A DNA stretch of 64,000 bases from Pseudonocardia alaniniphila (GCF_022524485.1 NZ_JAKXMK010000027.1:80668-144667), one strand, 5' to 3'; positions 41,450-50,135 are shown, counted from the first letter of the stretch. Numbers and translations are program-made. Notes: generated by a model not told the origin, from the sequence alone.

Positions 41450-42465
41450 GTGCCGGTGTCGGCCCCGCAGTCGGCACCGCGTCTGCAACGCCGGCCGGCG
41501 GCCCCGTCCGGCCCGGACGCCGCTCCGGGAGCGGGCGCACCCTGCGGCGCGCCGAGGCCCGCGCCGGGCTCGCGCTGATCTCACCGACGCTGGTCATCGT
41601 CCTGGTGATGGTGGTGCTGCCGATCATCTGGACGGTCCTCCTGGCCTTCCAGCGGTTGCGGCTGCTGAACCTGCGCAGCTCGGGCCTGTTCGGCAACTTC
41701 ACCCTCGCCAACTTCGCCACGGTGTTCGGCTCGTCCGGGTTCTGGGGAAACCTTGCGACCACGCTCGCGTACTCGGTCTTCGGCACGGCGGCGGCGATCG
41801 GGGTGGGGCTGATGGCTGCGCTCGCCTTGCGGCGCAGGTTCCGTTTCCGCGGGCTCGTCCGGGCGGCGATGCTGTTGCCCTACGTGGCGCCGATCGTCGC
41901 GGTGACGTACGCCTGGAAGACCATGCTCAACCCCCAGTTCGGGGTGGCCAACCACTGGGGCACCCGGCTACTGGGCTGGGACGAGCCGATCGCGTTCCTG
42001 AGCCAGCGCTACAGCGAGGTGTCGATCTTCGGCTGGCAGGTGGGGATCCCGACGGCGCTGCTCACCGTGATCGCCTTCGAGGCATGGCGGTCGTTCCCGT
42101 TCGCGTTCCTGTTCCTCACAGCGCGGTTGCAGGCCGTGCCGTCCGTGCTCGAGGAAGCCGCGAGGGTGGACGGCGCCACGATCTCGCAGCGCTTCCGGTA
42201 CATCGTGTTCCCGCAGCTACTGCCGACGATCGCGGTGCTGTCGGTGCTGCGGTTCATCTGGACGTTCAACAGCTTCGACGACATCTACCTGCTGACCGGC
42301 GGTGGAGCCGGCACCGAGGTCATCAGCGTCGCGGTGTTCAACTCGCTCACCGCCCGCGGCGACATCGGCGGGGCGGCCGCCCAGTCGCTGGCGCTCGCCG
42401 CGGTCCTCGCCGTCCTCATAGGCCTCTACCTGTGGCGGATGGCTCCGAGAGAGGAGCAGTCCTGA
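41446..42465 (+). CDS. Sugar ABC transporter permease, MalF/UgpA type
   Basis: A 339-residue permease with six helices after a Pro/Arg-rich arm of about 35 residues. The coupling motif EEAARVDGATISQRFRYIVFP is the EAA loop that contacts the ATPase. GTG 41446 overlaps the binding-protein stop. The substrate is presumably a sugar or sugar derivative, based on family only. The stop overlaps the next permease start (TGATG). Confidence 0.92.
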   Translation: MSAGVGPAVGTASATPAGGPVRPGRRSGSGRTLRRAEARAGLALISPTLVIVLVMVVLPIIWTVLLAFQRLRLLNLRSSGLFGNFTLANFATVFGSSGFWGNLATTLAYSVFGTAAAIGVGLMAALALRRRFRFRGLVRAAMLLPYVAPIVAVTYAWKTMLNPQFGVANHWGTRLLGWDEPIAFLSQRYSEVSIFGWQVGIPTALLTVIAFEAWRSFPFAFLFLTARLQAVPSVLEEAARVDGATISQRFRYIVFPQLLPTIAVLSVLRFIWTFNSFDDIYLLTGGGAGTEVISVAVFNSLTARGDIGGAAAQSLALAAVLAVLIGLYLWRMAPREEQS

Positions 42466-43394
42466 TGGGCGGCACCGAAGTGGGCCTGCCGTCGCCCGCG
42501 TCCGCATCGGCCCCCGCACCGCGACGCTTCAGCCGTGACGAGGTGGAGACCCGCGTGTTCGGCGTGCTGCGTGTGGTCGTGATCGTGGGGCTGCTGATCG
42601 TCACCCTGTTCCCCTTCTACTACATGGTGTTGCTGTCCTTCCGGCCGCTCGACCGGGTGCTGCAGGACCCCGGCGCACTCTGGGTGGGGCCGTCCGAGTG
42701 GGACCTCGGCAGCTACCTCACCGTGCTCGCCTCCAGCGCGTCCGGGGGCCAGGGCTTCCTGCAGTTCATGGCCAACAGCGCGCTCGTGTCGTTCGGCACG
42801 GTGGCGCTCACGCTGCTGATCGCGTTGCCGGGCGCGTACGCCGTGAGCAGGTTGCAGTTCTTCGGCAGGCGGCAGGTCGGCGTGCTCTTCCTCGCCGTCT
42901 ACCTGTTCCCGAGCATCTTGCTGGCGGTGCCGCTGTTCGTGTTCTTCAGCAGGATCGGCCTGCGTGGCTCGCTCGTCGGCCTGCTGATCGTCTACGTCTC
43001 CCAGATCGTGGCCGTGTCGATCTACATGCTGCGCAACTACTTCGACACGGTTCCGGTGAGCCTCGAGGAGGCCGCCGCGATCGACGGATGCAGCAGGCTC
43101 GGCGTGATGCGCCGGATCAGCCTGCCTCTGGCGATGCCGGCGATCGTCGCGAACGCCCTGTTCGTCTTCATGATCGCGTGGAACGAGTTCCTGTTCGCGC
43201 TGCTGTTCCTCGTCGAGGACCGTGACCGCTGGACGGTGTCGCTCGGGCTCTCCCAGCTCGCTGGCGGCATCGAGATCCCCACCACCGTGCTGATGGCGGG
43301 CTCGGTCATCGTGACGATCCCGATCGTCGTGGTCTTCTTCGCGTGCGAGCGGCTCCTCACCGAGGGCCTCACCGCCGGTGCGGAGAAGGGCTGA
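42465..43394 (+). CDS. Sugar ABC transporter permease, MalG/UgpE type
   Basis: A 309-residue permease with six helices: VVVIVGLLIVTLFPFYYMVLL at the start and the EAA loop EEAAAIDGCSRLGVMRRIS in the middle, ending with a final helix IVVVFFACERLLTEGLTAG. ATG 42465 overlaps the stop of the first permease by one base. The pair forms the membrane channel for the binding protein at 40058. A 597-base gap follows. Confidence 0.93.
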   Translation: MGGTEVGLPSPASASAPAPRRFSRDEVETRVFGVLRVVVIVGLLIVTLFPFYYMVLLSFRPLDRVLQDPGALWVGPSEWDLGSYLTVLASSASGGQGFLQFMANSALVSFGTVALTLLIALPGAYAVSRLQFFGRRQVGVLFLAVYLFPSILLAVPLFVFFSRIGLRGSLVGLLIVYVSQIVAVSIYMLRNYFDTVPVSLEEAAAIDGCSRLGVMRRISLPLAMPAIVANALFVFMIAWNEFLFALLFLVEDRDRWTVSLGLSQLAGGIEIPTTVLMAGSVIVTIPIVVVFFACERLLTEGLTAGAEKG

Positions 43395-43509
43395 GGCTCA
43401 GGTCCGGTCGCGATCAACCGGTCGCCGAACCCGCCCATGGCTCGCAGGCCAACCCTGACGCGCGGTGAGACGCGGCTCGGCTGAGTGAACGGCAGACAGG
43501 GCCGTCCGG

Positions 43510-43564
43510 GTGAACGGAGCACGGCGGGACGGCTACCGTCCGCAGCACCACCCGCTCCGCTCAC
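43510..43564 (+). repeat. Two-tier inverted repeat
   Basis: GTGA-A-CGGAGC (43510-43520) pairs with GCTCCG-C-TCAC (43554-43564), ten pairs with one mismatch. An inner 6-bp stem, GGACGG (43527-43532) with CCGTCC (43536-43541), sits in its loop. As RNA this would be a stable branched hairpin; it may be a terminator for the importer operon or part of a regulatory RNA. Confidence 0.45.
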
Positions 43565-43693
43565 CGACCGGGCGAAATTCCCGCACCGGGAGGGGTGACA
43601 CCCGATCGAAGCAGGGGAGGCGCCGTCCCCGCCGGGACGAACGCCCGCGGTGCTGCCGAGTTCCGGCTCGGGCCCTCAGGCGTCCGGTGATCG

Positions 43694-43709
43694 GACCTCC
43701 GCGGAGGTC
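43694..43709. repeat. Perfect 16-bp palindrome
   Basis: GACCTCCGCGGAGGTC is fully self-complementary, which fits a dimeric regulator site or the tip of a hairpin. No gene starts nearby on either strand within 100 bases. Confidence 0.5.
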
Positions 43710-43839
43710 GACACCACGTGTGATCAGGGAAAACGGTCCAGATCAGCGCCTTTGCCCCGTTGTGCGTGCGGGCCCATGATCGTCCCCACGACCCACGACG
43801 TTGTCTCCCGGTCCGCTCCGATCTGCTGGTTCGGGCGAT

Positions 43840-43868
43840 TAGTACTATCGCGACTAGTACTATCGCGA
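43840..43868 (+). repeat. Tandem 14-bp operator-like repeats
   Basis: TAGTACTATCGCGA occurs at 43840-43853 and 43855-43868, identical and 15 bases apart in phase. Each copy contains two small palindromes (AGTACT and TCGCGA). They end nine bases before the -35 of the GMC oxidoreductase promoter, a typical activator position. Confidence 0.6.
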
Positions 43869-43877
43869 TTCCCGCTT

Positions 43878-43906
43878 CTGACACGAATGGGGCGGTCGCT
43901 TAGCGT
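43878..43906 (+). promoter_or_regulatory. Promoter of the GMC oxidoreductase gene
   Basis: CTGACA (43878-43883) and TAGCGT (43901-43906) are 17 bases apart, close to the main actinobacterial sigma consensus. Transcription would begin near 43913, giving a leader of about 80 bases. An alternative hexamer TAGCCT is at 43942-43947. Confidence 0.55.
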
Positions 43907-43991
43907 CTGTCGCAGGTTTCGTTGCGATCCCTCGAATGGGTTAGCCTTCCCGGCCTCCCCAGCGTTTGACAGCCCCCGACAGGAGTGGCAC

Positions 43992-45662
43992 ATGCAGGCC
44001 CCGTACGACTTCATCATCGTGGGTGGCGGCTCTGCCGGCAGCGTGCTGGCCAACCGGCTGAGCGTCGATCCCGGCGTCCGCGTACTGGTGCTCGAGGCCG
44101 GTCGGCCGGACCACAAGTGGGATGTCCTGATCCACATGCCGGCTGCGCTGCCGTTCCCGATGGGTCGCGCGTTCTACGACTGGCGGCACCAGACCGAGCC
44201 CGAGCCGTTCCTGCGGGGCCGCCGGCTGAAGGTGCCTGCGGGGCGTCTCCTCGGTGGCACGAGCAGCATGAACGGGATGATCTTCCAGCGCGGCAACCCG
44301 CTGGACTACGAGCGCTGGGCTGCCGACCCCGGCATGGACAACTGGGACTACGCCCACGTCCTGCCCTACTTCCGGCGCAGCGAGGACTCCCTCACCGACA
44401 CCCCGTTCCGCGGCCGCGGCGGCCCGATCACGCTGGAGCGCGGCCGCGCGGCCAACCCGCTGTTCGGAGCGTTCCTGCAGGCCACGGAGCAGGCCGGATA
44501 CCCGACCACGGAGGACGTCAACGGCCAGCGGCAAGAGGGCTTCGGCCGGTTCGACCGCAACATCCGCGGCACCCGCCGGTGGTCGGCGGCGCGGGCCTAC
44601 CTGCACCCCGCCATGGGCCGGCCGAACCTCGAGGTGCGCACCGGCGCCAACGTCACGCGCGTGCTCTTCGACGGCACCCGCGCCATCGGCGTCGAGTACA
44701 CCGACCGCCACGGCAACCGCGAGCAGGTCATGGGCGGCGAGACGGTGGTCTGCGGGGGCACGGTCAAGTCTCCCCAGATCCTGCAGCTGTCCGGGATCGG
44801 CGACGCCGACCGGCTCGGCGCGCTCGGCGTGCCGGTGGTGCACCACCTGCCCGGCGTGGGTGAGAACCTGCAGGACCACCTCGAGGTGATGGTGCAGCAC
44901 GTGTGCACCCAGCCCGTGTCGCTCGGCCCGACGTCGTCGCTGAAGAACGCGCCGTCGATCGGTTTCCAGTGGCTGTTCCTGAAGAGCGGGCCCGGGGCCA
45001 CCAACCACTTCGAGGCCGGCGGCTTCGTGCGGAGCAACCCGGACGTCACCTACCCGAACGTGATGTTCCAGTTCCTCCCCATCGCCTCGCGCAGCTACGA
45101 GTCCTCGCCCACGGACCGGCACGGGTACCAGCTGCACGTCGGCCCGGTCTCCTCCGATGCGCGCGGCTACGTCCGGATCCGCTCGGCCAACCCGACGGCC
45201 ACCCCGTCGATCCGGTTCAACTTCCTGTCCACCGAGCAGGACCGCCGCGAGTGGATCGAGTCCGTGCGGATCGCCAGGGAGATTCTCTCCCAGCCCGCGT
45301 TCGCGCAGTTCGACGGCGGCGAGGCCGCACCTGGGCCTGCCGTCCGCACCGACGACGAGGTGCTGGCCTGGGTGGCCGAGCACGCGGTCTCGGCGATGCA
45401 CTACGCGAGCACCTGCCGGATGGGCACGAACGACGACTCGGTGGTCGACCCGTCCTCGATGCGGGTGCACGGCACCGAGGGTCTGCGTGTGGTGGACGCC
45501 TCGGTGATGCCGTACGTCACCAACGCCAACACCTTCTCGCCGGTCGCCATGATCGCGGAGAAGGCGTCTGACCTGATCCTCGGTCGCACGCCGCTGGCCC
45601 CGCAGTACGAGCAGTTCCACCGCCACACGCCCGCGCAGGTGGGCACCACGTCGGTCAGCTAG
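43992..45662 (+). CDS. GMC-family oxidoreductase, choline dehydrogenase-like
   Basis: A 556-residue FAD enzyme of the glucose-methanol-choline family. The FAD dinucleotide motif is IVGGGSAGSVLANRL, the second signature is GGTVKSPQILQLSGIGD, and the active-site His is in MHYASTCRMG (His470), with a later Asn in TNANTFSPVAMIAEKASDLIL. It resembles BetA-type choline dehydrogenases and alkanol dehydrogenases; the substrate is not certain. ATG 43992 has AGGAG at 43981-43985. The frame is open upstream, but those residues have no resemblance to the family. The sugar importer precedes it; a functional link is inferred only. Confidence 0.9.
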   Translation: MQAPYDFIIVGGGSAGSVLANRLSVDPGVRVLVLEAGRPDHKWDVLIHMPAALPFPMGRAFYDWRHQTEPEPFLRGRRLKVPAGRLLGGTSSMNGMIFQRGNPLDYERWAADPGMDNWDYAHVLPYFRRSEDSLTDTPFRGRGGPITLERGRAANPLFGAFLQATEQAGYPTTEDVNGQRQEGFGRFDRNIRGTRRWSAARAYLHPAMGRPNLEVRTGANVTRVLFDGTRAIGVEYTDRHGNREQVMGGETVVCGGTVKSPQILQLSGIGDADRLGALGVPVVHHLPGVGENLQDHLEVMVQHVCTQPVSLGPTSSLKNAPSIGFQWLFLKSGPGATNHFEAGGFVRSNPDVTYPNVMFQFLPIASRSYESSPTDRHGYQLHVGPVSSDARGYVRIRSANPTATPSIRFNFLSTEQDRREWIESVRIAREILSQPAFAQFDGGEAAPGPAVRTDDEVLAWVAEHAVSAMHYASTCRMGTNDDSVVDPSSMRVHGTEGLRVVDASVMPYVTNANTFSPVAMIAEKASDLILGRTPLAPQYEQFHRHTPAQVGTTSVS

Positions 45663-45694
45663 CACCGTCCCGAACGGGAACTGCGGCGCGCGCA

Positions 45695-45700
45695 TAGGCT
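45695..45700 (+). promoter_or_regulatory. -10 element, leaderless promoter of menD
   Basis: TAGGCT is seven bases before GTG 45708. Confidence 0.55.
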
Positions 45701-45707
45701 CGGCCTC

Positions 45708-47348
45708 GTGAATCCGTCGACGATGCAGGCCCAGGTGATCGTCGACGAGCTGATTCGGTGTGGCGTCACGGACGCGGTGCTGTGCGCGGGTTCGCGCAAC
45801 GCACCGCTCTCGTTCGCGCTCCACGCAGCTGACACGAGCGGCCGGCTCCGGCTGCACGTGCGCATCGACGAGCGCACGGCCGGCTTCCTGGCGCTCGGGC
45901 TCGCGCTGCGGTCCCGTCGTCCGGTGGCGGTGTGCACCACCTCGGGCACGGCGGTTGCGAACCTGCACCCTGCGGTGCTCGAGGCGTCCTATTCGGGCGT
46001 GCCGCTGATCGTGCTCAGCGCCGACCGTCCTCAGGAGATGGTCGGCACGGGGGCCAGTCAGACGATCTCGCAGGCAGGGATCTTCGGCCCCGCCGTGCGG
46101 CTCGCGCTGAGCGGTGGCGCCGGAGGAGGCCCGGAGGACAACGGCCGCTGGCGTTCATTCGTGGACCGTGCCGTCGCAGCGGCCAACGGTGCACTCGGCG
46201 GGCAGCCGGGGCCGGTCCAGCTCAACCTGCCCTTCGCCGAGCCCCTGGTGCCCGACGGCACCGGCGTCGCCCCGGCAGGCCGGGCCGGCGGGAAGCCGTG
46301 GACCTCGGTGGCCCCCGTCGTGCGGGAGGCGCCTGCGCTCCCGCTCGACCCGTCCGCGCCGACGCTCGTCATCGCCGGGAGCAACGCCCCGGACGGTCTG
46401 CGCGACCTGCCGGTCCCGGTCATCGCGGAGCCCTCGTCGGCGCCGTGGCCGGATTCCGTGCGCACCGGCCCCTGGCTGCTCGCAACCCCGGCTGCGGAGT
46501 CTCTGAAGCCGGCTCAGGTGGTGGTTGCGGGCCGTCCCACGCTGCACCGGCCGGTCCAGCGGCTGCTCGCCGACCCGTCCGTTGCCACCTACGTGCTCGC
46601 CGATCCCGACGGGGCGCCGTGGACCGACGTGGCGGGCACGGTCCGGGCCGTCGGTTCGCTGCCGAGCCTCACGCCTGACGGGTCCTGGACGCACCTCTGG
46701 CAGACAGCCGACACCGCCGCCGCGAAGGCGCTGGACCACGCCTTGGACGCGGGCGTCGCGCCCGTCGGGCTGCGGCTGGCCCGGTCGGTGCTCGCCGCCC
46801 TGCCCGACGGTGGACAGCTCCTGCTCGGCTCCTCGAACCCCGTGCGGGACGTCTCCCTCGCAGCGGCCCCGCGGCACGGGCTCACCGTGCTGAGCAACCG
46901 TGGCGTCGCGGGAATCGACGGCACCGTGTCGACGGCGCTCGGGGCGGCTCTGGTCCACGACGGACCGGCGTACGCGCTGGTCGGCGACCTCACGCTGCTG
47001 CACGACGCCACCGGGTTCGTCATCGGCCCGGACGAGCCGCGGCCCGACCTCACCGTCGTCGTCCTCAACGACGGGGGTGGCGGGATCTTCGGGCTGCTGG
47101 AGCAGGGGGCGCCCGAGCACGCGGCGGCGTTCGAGCGGGTCTTCGGCACCCCGCACCAGGTCGACCTGGCCGCGCTGTGCGCCGCCACCGGCGTCGGTCA
47201 CGTCCGGGTGGACGTCGCAGACGTCGCAGCCGCACTCGCGCCCGCTCCGGGCCTGCGGGTGGTCGAGGTGGCTGCCGAGCGCCCCACGCTCCGGGCGGGG
47301 CACGCGGCGCTGCGGGCCGCGGTGGCCGCCGCGGTGGCGGCGGCCTGA
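45708..47348 (+). CDS. menD: 2-succinyl-5-enolpyruvyl-6-hydroxy-3-cyclohexene-1-carboxylate synthase
   Basis: A 546-residue thiamine-diphosphate enzyme that adds a succinate-semialdehyde unit from 2-oxoglutarate to isochorismate, the first committed menaquinone step. Visible motifs are AGSRNAPLSFALH, RIDERTAGFLALGLAL, TTSGTAVANLHPAVLEAS, SADRPQEMVGTGASQTI, and in the C-terminal ThDP domain RGVAGIDGTVSTALGAAL and NDGGGGIFGLLEQG. Length is normal. GTG 45708 follows the TAGGCT hexamer. It is convergent with menF, which supplies isochorismate. Confidence 0.96.
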   Translation: MNPSTMQAQVIVDELIRCGVTDAVLCAGSRNAPLSFALHAADTSGRLRLHVRIDERTAGFLALGLALRSRRPVAVCTTSGTAVANLHPAVLEASYSGVPLIVLSADRPQEMVGTGASQTISQAGIFGPAVRLALSGGAGGGPEDNGRWRSFVDRAVAAANGALGGQPGPVQLNLPFAEPLVPDGTGVAPAGRAGGKPWTSVAPVVREAPALPLDPSAPTLVIAGSNAPDGLRDLPVPVIAEPSSAPWPDSVRTGPWLLATPAAESLKPAQVVVAGRPTLHRPVQRLLADPSVATYVLADPDGAPWTDVAGTVRAVGSLPSLTPDGSWTHLWQTADTAAAKALDHALDAGVAPVGLRLARSVLAALPDGGQLLLGSSNPVRDVSLAAAPRHGLTVLSNRGVAGIDGTVSTALGAALVHDGPAYALVGDLTLLHDATGFVIGPDEPRPDLTVVVLNDGGGGIFGLLEQGAPEHAAAFERVFGTPHQVDLAALCAATGVGHVRVDVADVAAALAPAPGLRVVEVAAERPTLRAGHAALRAAVAAAVAAA

Positions 47349-47400
47349 TCGGCGGCGGCACGACGGGAGCCACGGCCGCGGACGGCGGCCGAGGAGGCCG

Positions 47401-48633
47401 TCAGTTGCCTGCCTGCAGCGCGTCGCGCACGGCCACCATCTTCGCCGCGGCCTCCCGCGCCTCCTTGTGAGGATCGGAGTCGGCCACGATCCCGCAGCCG
47501 GCGAACAGCCGCGCGACCGGACCGTCGAGCTGGGCGCAGCGCAGCGCGATGCCGAGCTCGCCGTCACCGCTGCTGTCGACCCAGCCCACTGGCCCGGCGT
47601 AGCGGCCCCGGTCCATCCCCTCGAGCTCGGTGATCAGGCGGAGCGCGGCTTTGCGGGGCGTGCCGCCGACCGCGGCCGTCGGGTGCACGGCCTCGGCCAG
47701 CTCCAAGAGCGATGCGGGGTCGGCGGGGTCGAGGGTGCCCCGCACGTCGCTGGAGAGGTGGGACACGTTGTGCAGCGCGATCACCCCCGGCTGCTCCGGC
47801 ACGTCGAGCGTGCTGCAGAGCGGGCGGAGCGCGTCGGCCAGCGAGTCGACGGCGAGGGCGTGCTCGTGCCGGTCCTTGGCCGAACCGAGCAGCTGACCCG
47901 AGAGGTTGTCGCCCGAGCCCGGCCAGATCGTGCCGGCGAGCACCCGGGACTCGACGACACCCGCGGTGCGTCGCACCAGCAACTCGGGCGTGGCTCCCAC
48001 CAGCCGGTCCACCGCGTACGACCAGCACGTCGGGTACCGCTCGGCCAGACCGCCGAGCAGGAAACGGGGATCGAAGGGTTCGTCGCCGACCGCCAGCAGG
48101 TCGTGGGCGAGGCACGCCTTCTCGAGTTCACCCGCCCGCATCCGGCGCACGGCCTCGGCCACGGCCGTCCGGTATCCGGCGACGGGGAGCATGCCGTCGG
48201 CGAAGCGCAGGGTGCCGGTGGGGCGCACCGGGCTGACCGCGCGGACGGCCGGAGGCCCGTCCCCGAACTCGGTGACCCACGACAGCCCGTCGCGCCGGCC
48301 GACCAGCACGCGAGGCACCACGAGCGTCGAGCCAGCGGACGAGTCGGCGAAGGTGAAGCTGGCGAAGGCCACAGGTCCCGTGCCGGGCACCTGGACGTCG
48401 TCGGTCACGCGCAGCCGCCTGGTGAACGACTGCCACCAGGCGTCGGCCTCGGTGAAGCGCTGGGGCCCGGTGCCGGTGAACCGGGCAACTTCCCCCCAGC
48501 CGACGAGGCCGTCGGAGCCGCGCACCCACGACAGCGGGTTCTGGTCGTCGGGGAGGAGGTCGATCAGCCGGCCCGGGTCGTCGATGAGCCGCGTTCGCAC
48601 GCCCAACCCGCCGGACAACGGGGCGATTGTCAC
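47401..48633 (-). CDS. menF: Isochorismate synthase
   Basis: A 410-residue chorismate-binding enzyme that converts chorismate to isochorismate, the substrate of the menD product. The catalytic half contains LAGTIWPGSGDN, SAKDRHEHALAVD, VHPTAAVGGTPRKAALRLI, GPVGWVDSSGDGELGIALR and FAGCGIVADSDPHKEAREA, with the metal-binding Glu/Glu pair. GTG 48633 is selected because TACTCT (48646-48641 on this strand) lies seven bases before it; the frame stays open further upstream. The end of the gene is 52 bases from the convergent menD. Confidence 0.94.
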   Translation of the reverse strand: MTIAPLSGGLGVRTRLIDDPGRLIDLLPDDQNPLSWVRGSDGLVGWGEVARFTGTGPQRFTEADAWWQSFTRRLRVTDDVQVPGTGPVAFASFTFADSSAGSTLVVPRVLVGRRDGLSWVTEFGDGPPAVRAVSPVRPTGTLRFADGMLPVAGYRTAVAEAVRRMRAGELEKACLAHDLLAVGDEPFDPRFLLGGLAERYPTCWSYAVDRLVGATPELLVRRTAGVVESRVLAGTIWPGSGDNLSGQLLGSAKDRHEHALAVDSLADALRPLCSTLDVPEQPGVIALHNVSHLSSDVRGTLDPADPASLLELAEAVHPTAAVGGTPRKAALRLITELEGMDRGRYAGPVGWVDSSGDGELGIALRCAQLDGPVARLFAGCGIVADSDPHKEAREAAAKMVAVRDALQAGN

Positions 48634-48640
48634 GAGCCCG

Positions 48641-48646
48641 AGAGTA
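48641..48646 (-). promoter_or_regulatory. -10 element, leaderless promoter of menF
   Basis: On the minus strand TACTCT is followed by seven bases and GTG 48633. It is about 70 bases from the divergent hexamer of the DUF3592 gene. Confidence 0.5.
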
Positions 48647-48714
48647 GGAGCACGCGACCTGCGGTGCGCGGCGGGTCGGCGAGGTGCCGCCCACAGCGGG
48701 GTTCCACCAGCCAA

Positions 48715-48720
48715 TAGAAT
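48715..48720 (+). promoter_or_regulatory. -10 element, leaderless promoter of the DUF3592 gene
   Basis: TAGAAT is seven bases before GTG 48728. Confidence 0.55.
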
Positions 48721-48727
48721 GCGCTCT

Positions 48728-49213
48728 GTGACGACTGGCACGGGGCGTGGCCACACCCGGGCCGTCGACGAACTCGCAGCACTGGTGCGCCCCGCCGTAC
48801 AGGGGATTGCCCGGCGGCTCCCCGAGATCGTCGCCGGGCTGGCGGTGGTCGCCACCGTGCTGGTCGTGCTGGCCCTCGCGGGTGCCGCCGTCGACGACCG
48901 TGCGATCGACGCCAACCCGGCCGTGGCCCAGGCGGAGGTGCTTCCCGGCTCGTCGTTCTCCCGCACGCTGGTCCGGTTCACCGTGGCCAACGGGGAGGCG
49001 GTCGTGCCGGAGCACGGGGTCTTCTATCCGTGGGGCCTGCAGGAGGGCTCGGACGTCGCGGTCGAGTACGACGTGACCAAGCCCGAGCTCGTACGGGTCG
49101 CCGGTCGCTCCGCGATCGACGGGGTGCTCCCGCTGGGGATCGGCGTGCTCGTGCTGTGGGCGGTGCTGGGCCCGCTCGCCGTGTGGTTGCGCCGCCGGCG
49201 CGCCGGCGCCTGA
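48728..49213 (+). CDS. DUF3592-like membrane protein
   Basis: A 161-residue protein with two membrane helices (EIVAGLAVVATVLVVLALAGAAV and LPLGIGVLVLWAVLGPLAVWL) around a beta-rich extracytoplasmic part (FTVANGEAVVPEHGVFYPWG, VAVEYDVTKPELVRVAG). The pattern matches DUF3592-type proteins, and I recall a similar gene next to menD in mycobacteria. Function is unknown. GTG 48728 is chosen over earlier in-frame codons because of the TAGAAT hexamer. Confidence 0.75.
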   Translation: MTTGTGRGHTRAVDELAALVRPAVQGIARRLPEIVAGLAVVATVLVVLALAGAAVDDRAIDANPAVAQAEVLPGSSFSRTLVRFTVANGEAVVPEHGVFYPWGLQEGSDVAVEYDVTKPELVRVAGRSAIDGVLPLGIGVLVLWAVLGPLAVWLRRRRAGA

Positions 49214-49217
49214 GCGG

Positions 49218-50129
49218 TCACAACCGAGCGGACCGGGCCCGTGCGCCCGCGCGGGTGGCGAACGCCACCCCGAGCACCGCCACCACCATGCCTGCGATGG
49301 CGACCGGTCCGAGGGTCTCGCCGAACATCGCCCACGCCATCAGCGCCGTGATCCCCGGAACGAGATAGAAGTAGCTGGTCACCTGGGATGCCGCGCCGCG
49401 GCGCAGCATCAGGAAGAGCAGCGAGATCCCGCCGCCGGTGAGCACCAGCACCGACCAGGCGAGCGCGCCGATCAGCTGGGGCGTCCAGTCGAAACGGAAG
49501 TGCTCGAACGCCAGCGTGAACGGCAGCGTCACCAGGAGCGAGGCCGCGAACTGGACGACCTGGCCGGTGCGCAGATCGAACTCCGGGCAGAACCGCTTCT
49601 GATACAGCGTGCCTGCGGTGATCGCGAGCAGCGCCATCGTGGTCAGCCCGAGCGTCAGCGGCGTCAGGCCCGAGGTGGTGAGCTTGCTCGAGACGACGAG
49701 GGTGACTCCCGCGAAACCGAGCAGCAGCCCCACCACCTGCAGCCGTCCGAGCCGCTCGCCGAGCAGCGCCGCGAACACGGCGGTCAGCACCGGCTGCAGG
49801 TTCACCACCAGCGCCGTGACACCGGCCGGCATCCCGGCTGCGACCGCCGCCCACACGCCGCCGAGGTAGCCGGCCTGGATGCCCACACCCGCCACCGCGA
49901 TGTGGCCGGCCTGCCGCCAGCCCGGCCAGGGCGCCCGCGCGACGAGCGCGAGAACGAGCATCAGCACGACGACCCCGGCGTAGCGCAGGATCAGGAAGCT
50001 CAGCGGTTCCGCGTAGGGGGCCGCGTACTTGGCCACCACGAAACCCGACGCCCAGATCACCACGAACAGGAACGGGGTGGCGCGTACGGCGAGCGTGGCG
50101 GAGGACTCCGGCTTCGAGATGGTGGCGAT
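49218..50129 (-). CDS. EamA/DMT-family transporter, probable ATC start
   Basis: A 303-residue membrane protein with ten helices in two EamA repeats (IWASGFVVAKYAAPYAEPLSF, GYLGGVWAAVAAGMPAGVTALV and GAASQVTSYFYLVPGITALMAW, then PVAIAGMVVAVLGVAFATR). The substrate is unknown; relatives export metabolites. The first canonical start codons (GTG 50066 and 50063) fall inside the first helix and would truncate it. Upstream in frame, after a TAG at 50141-50139, the only codons before Ser-Lys-Pro-Glu-Ser are ATC GCC ACC ATC. ATC at 50129 is exactly six bases behind a TAGGGT hexamer, so a leaderless ATC start is likely. Confidence 0.75.
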   Translation of the reverse strand: MATISKPESSATLAVRATPFLFVVIWASGFVVAKYAAPYAEPLSFLILRYAGVVVLMLVLALVARAPWPGWRQAGHIAVAGVGIQAGYLGGVWAAVAAGMPAGVTALVVNLQPVLTAVFAALLGERLGRLQVVGLLLGFAGVTLVVSSKLTTSGLTPLTLGLTTMALLAITAGTLYQKRFCPEFDLRTGQVVQFAASLLVTLPFTLAFEHFRFDWTPQLIGALAWSVLVLTGGGISLLFLMLRRGAASQVTSYFYLVPGITALMAWAMFGETLGPVAIAGMVVAVLGVAFATRAGARARSARL

Positions 50130-50135
50130 ACGGCG

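Larger units (their letters stand above)
43395..43991. other. Structured intergenic region between sugar importer and GMC oxidoreductase
   Basis: No convincing gene is seen here. The region holds a chain of inverted repeats between 43510 and 43709 (an 11-pair stem with an inner 6-bp stem, four smaller hairpins, and a perfect 16-bp palindrome), then a tandem repeat at 43840-43868 and a good promoter at 43878-43906, then a second possible hexamer TAGCCT at 43942-43947. GC content drops near 43780-43890. Confidence 0.6.

Noticed and set aside
43568..43603. Resemblance to part of an FMN riboswitch (GAAATTCCC with flanking G/C stems)
   Set aside because: Only a short piece agrees; the other conserved FMN-element blocks are absent and no riboflavin gene follows.
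43941..45968. Long minus-strand open frame opposite the GMC oxidoreductase and menD
   Set aside because: Antisense shadow without domains.
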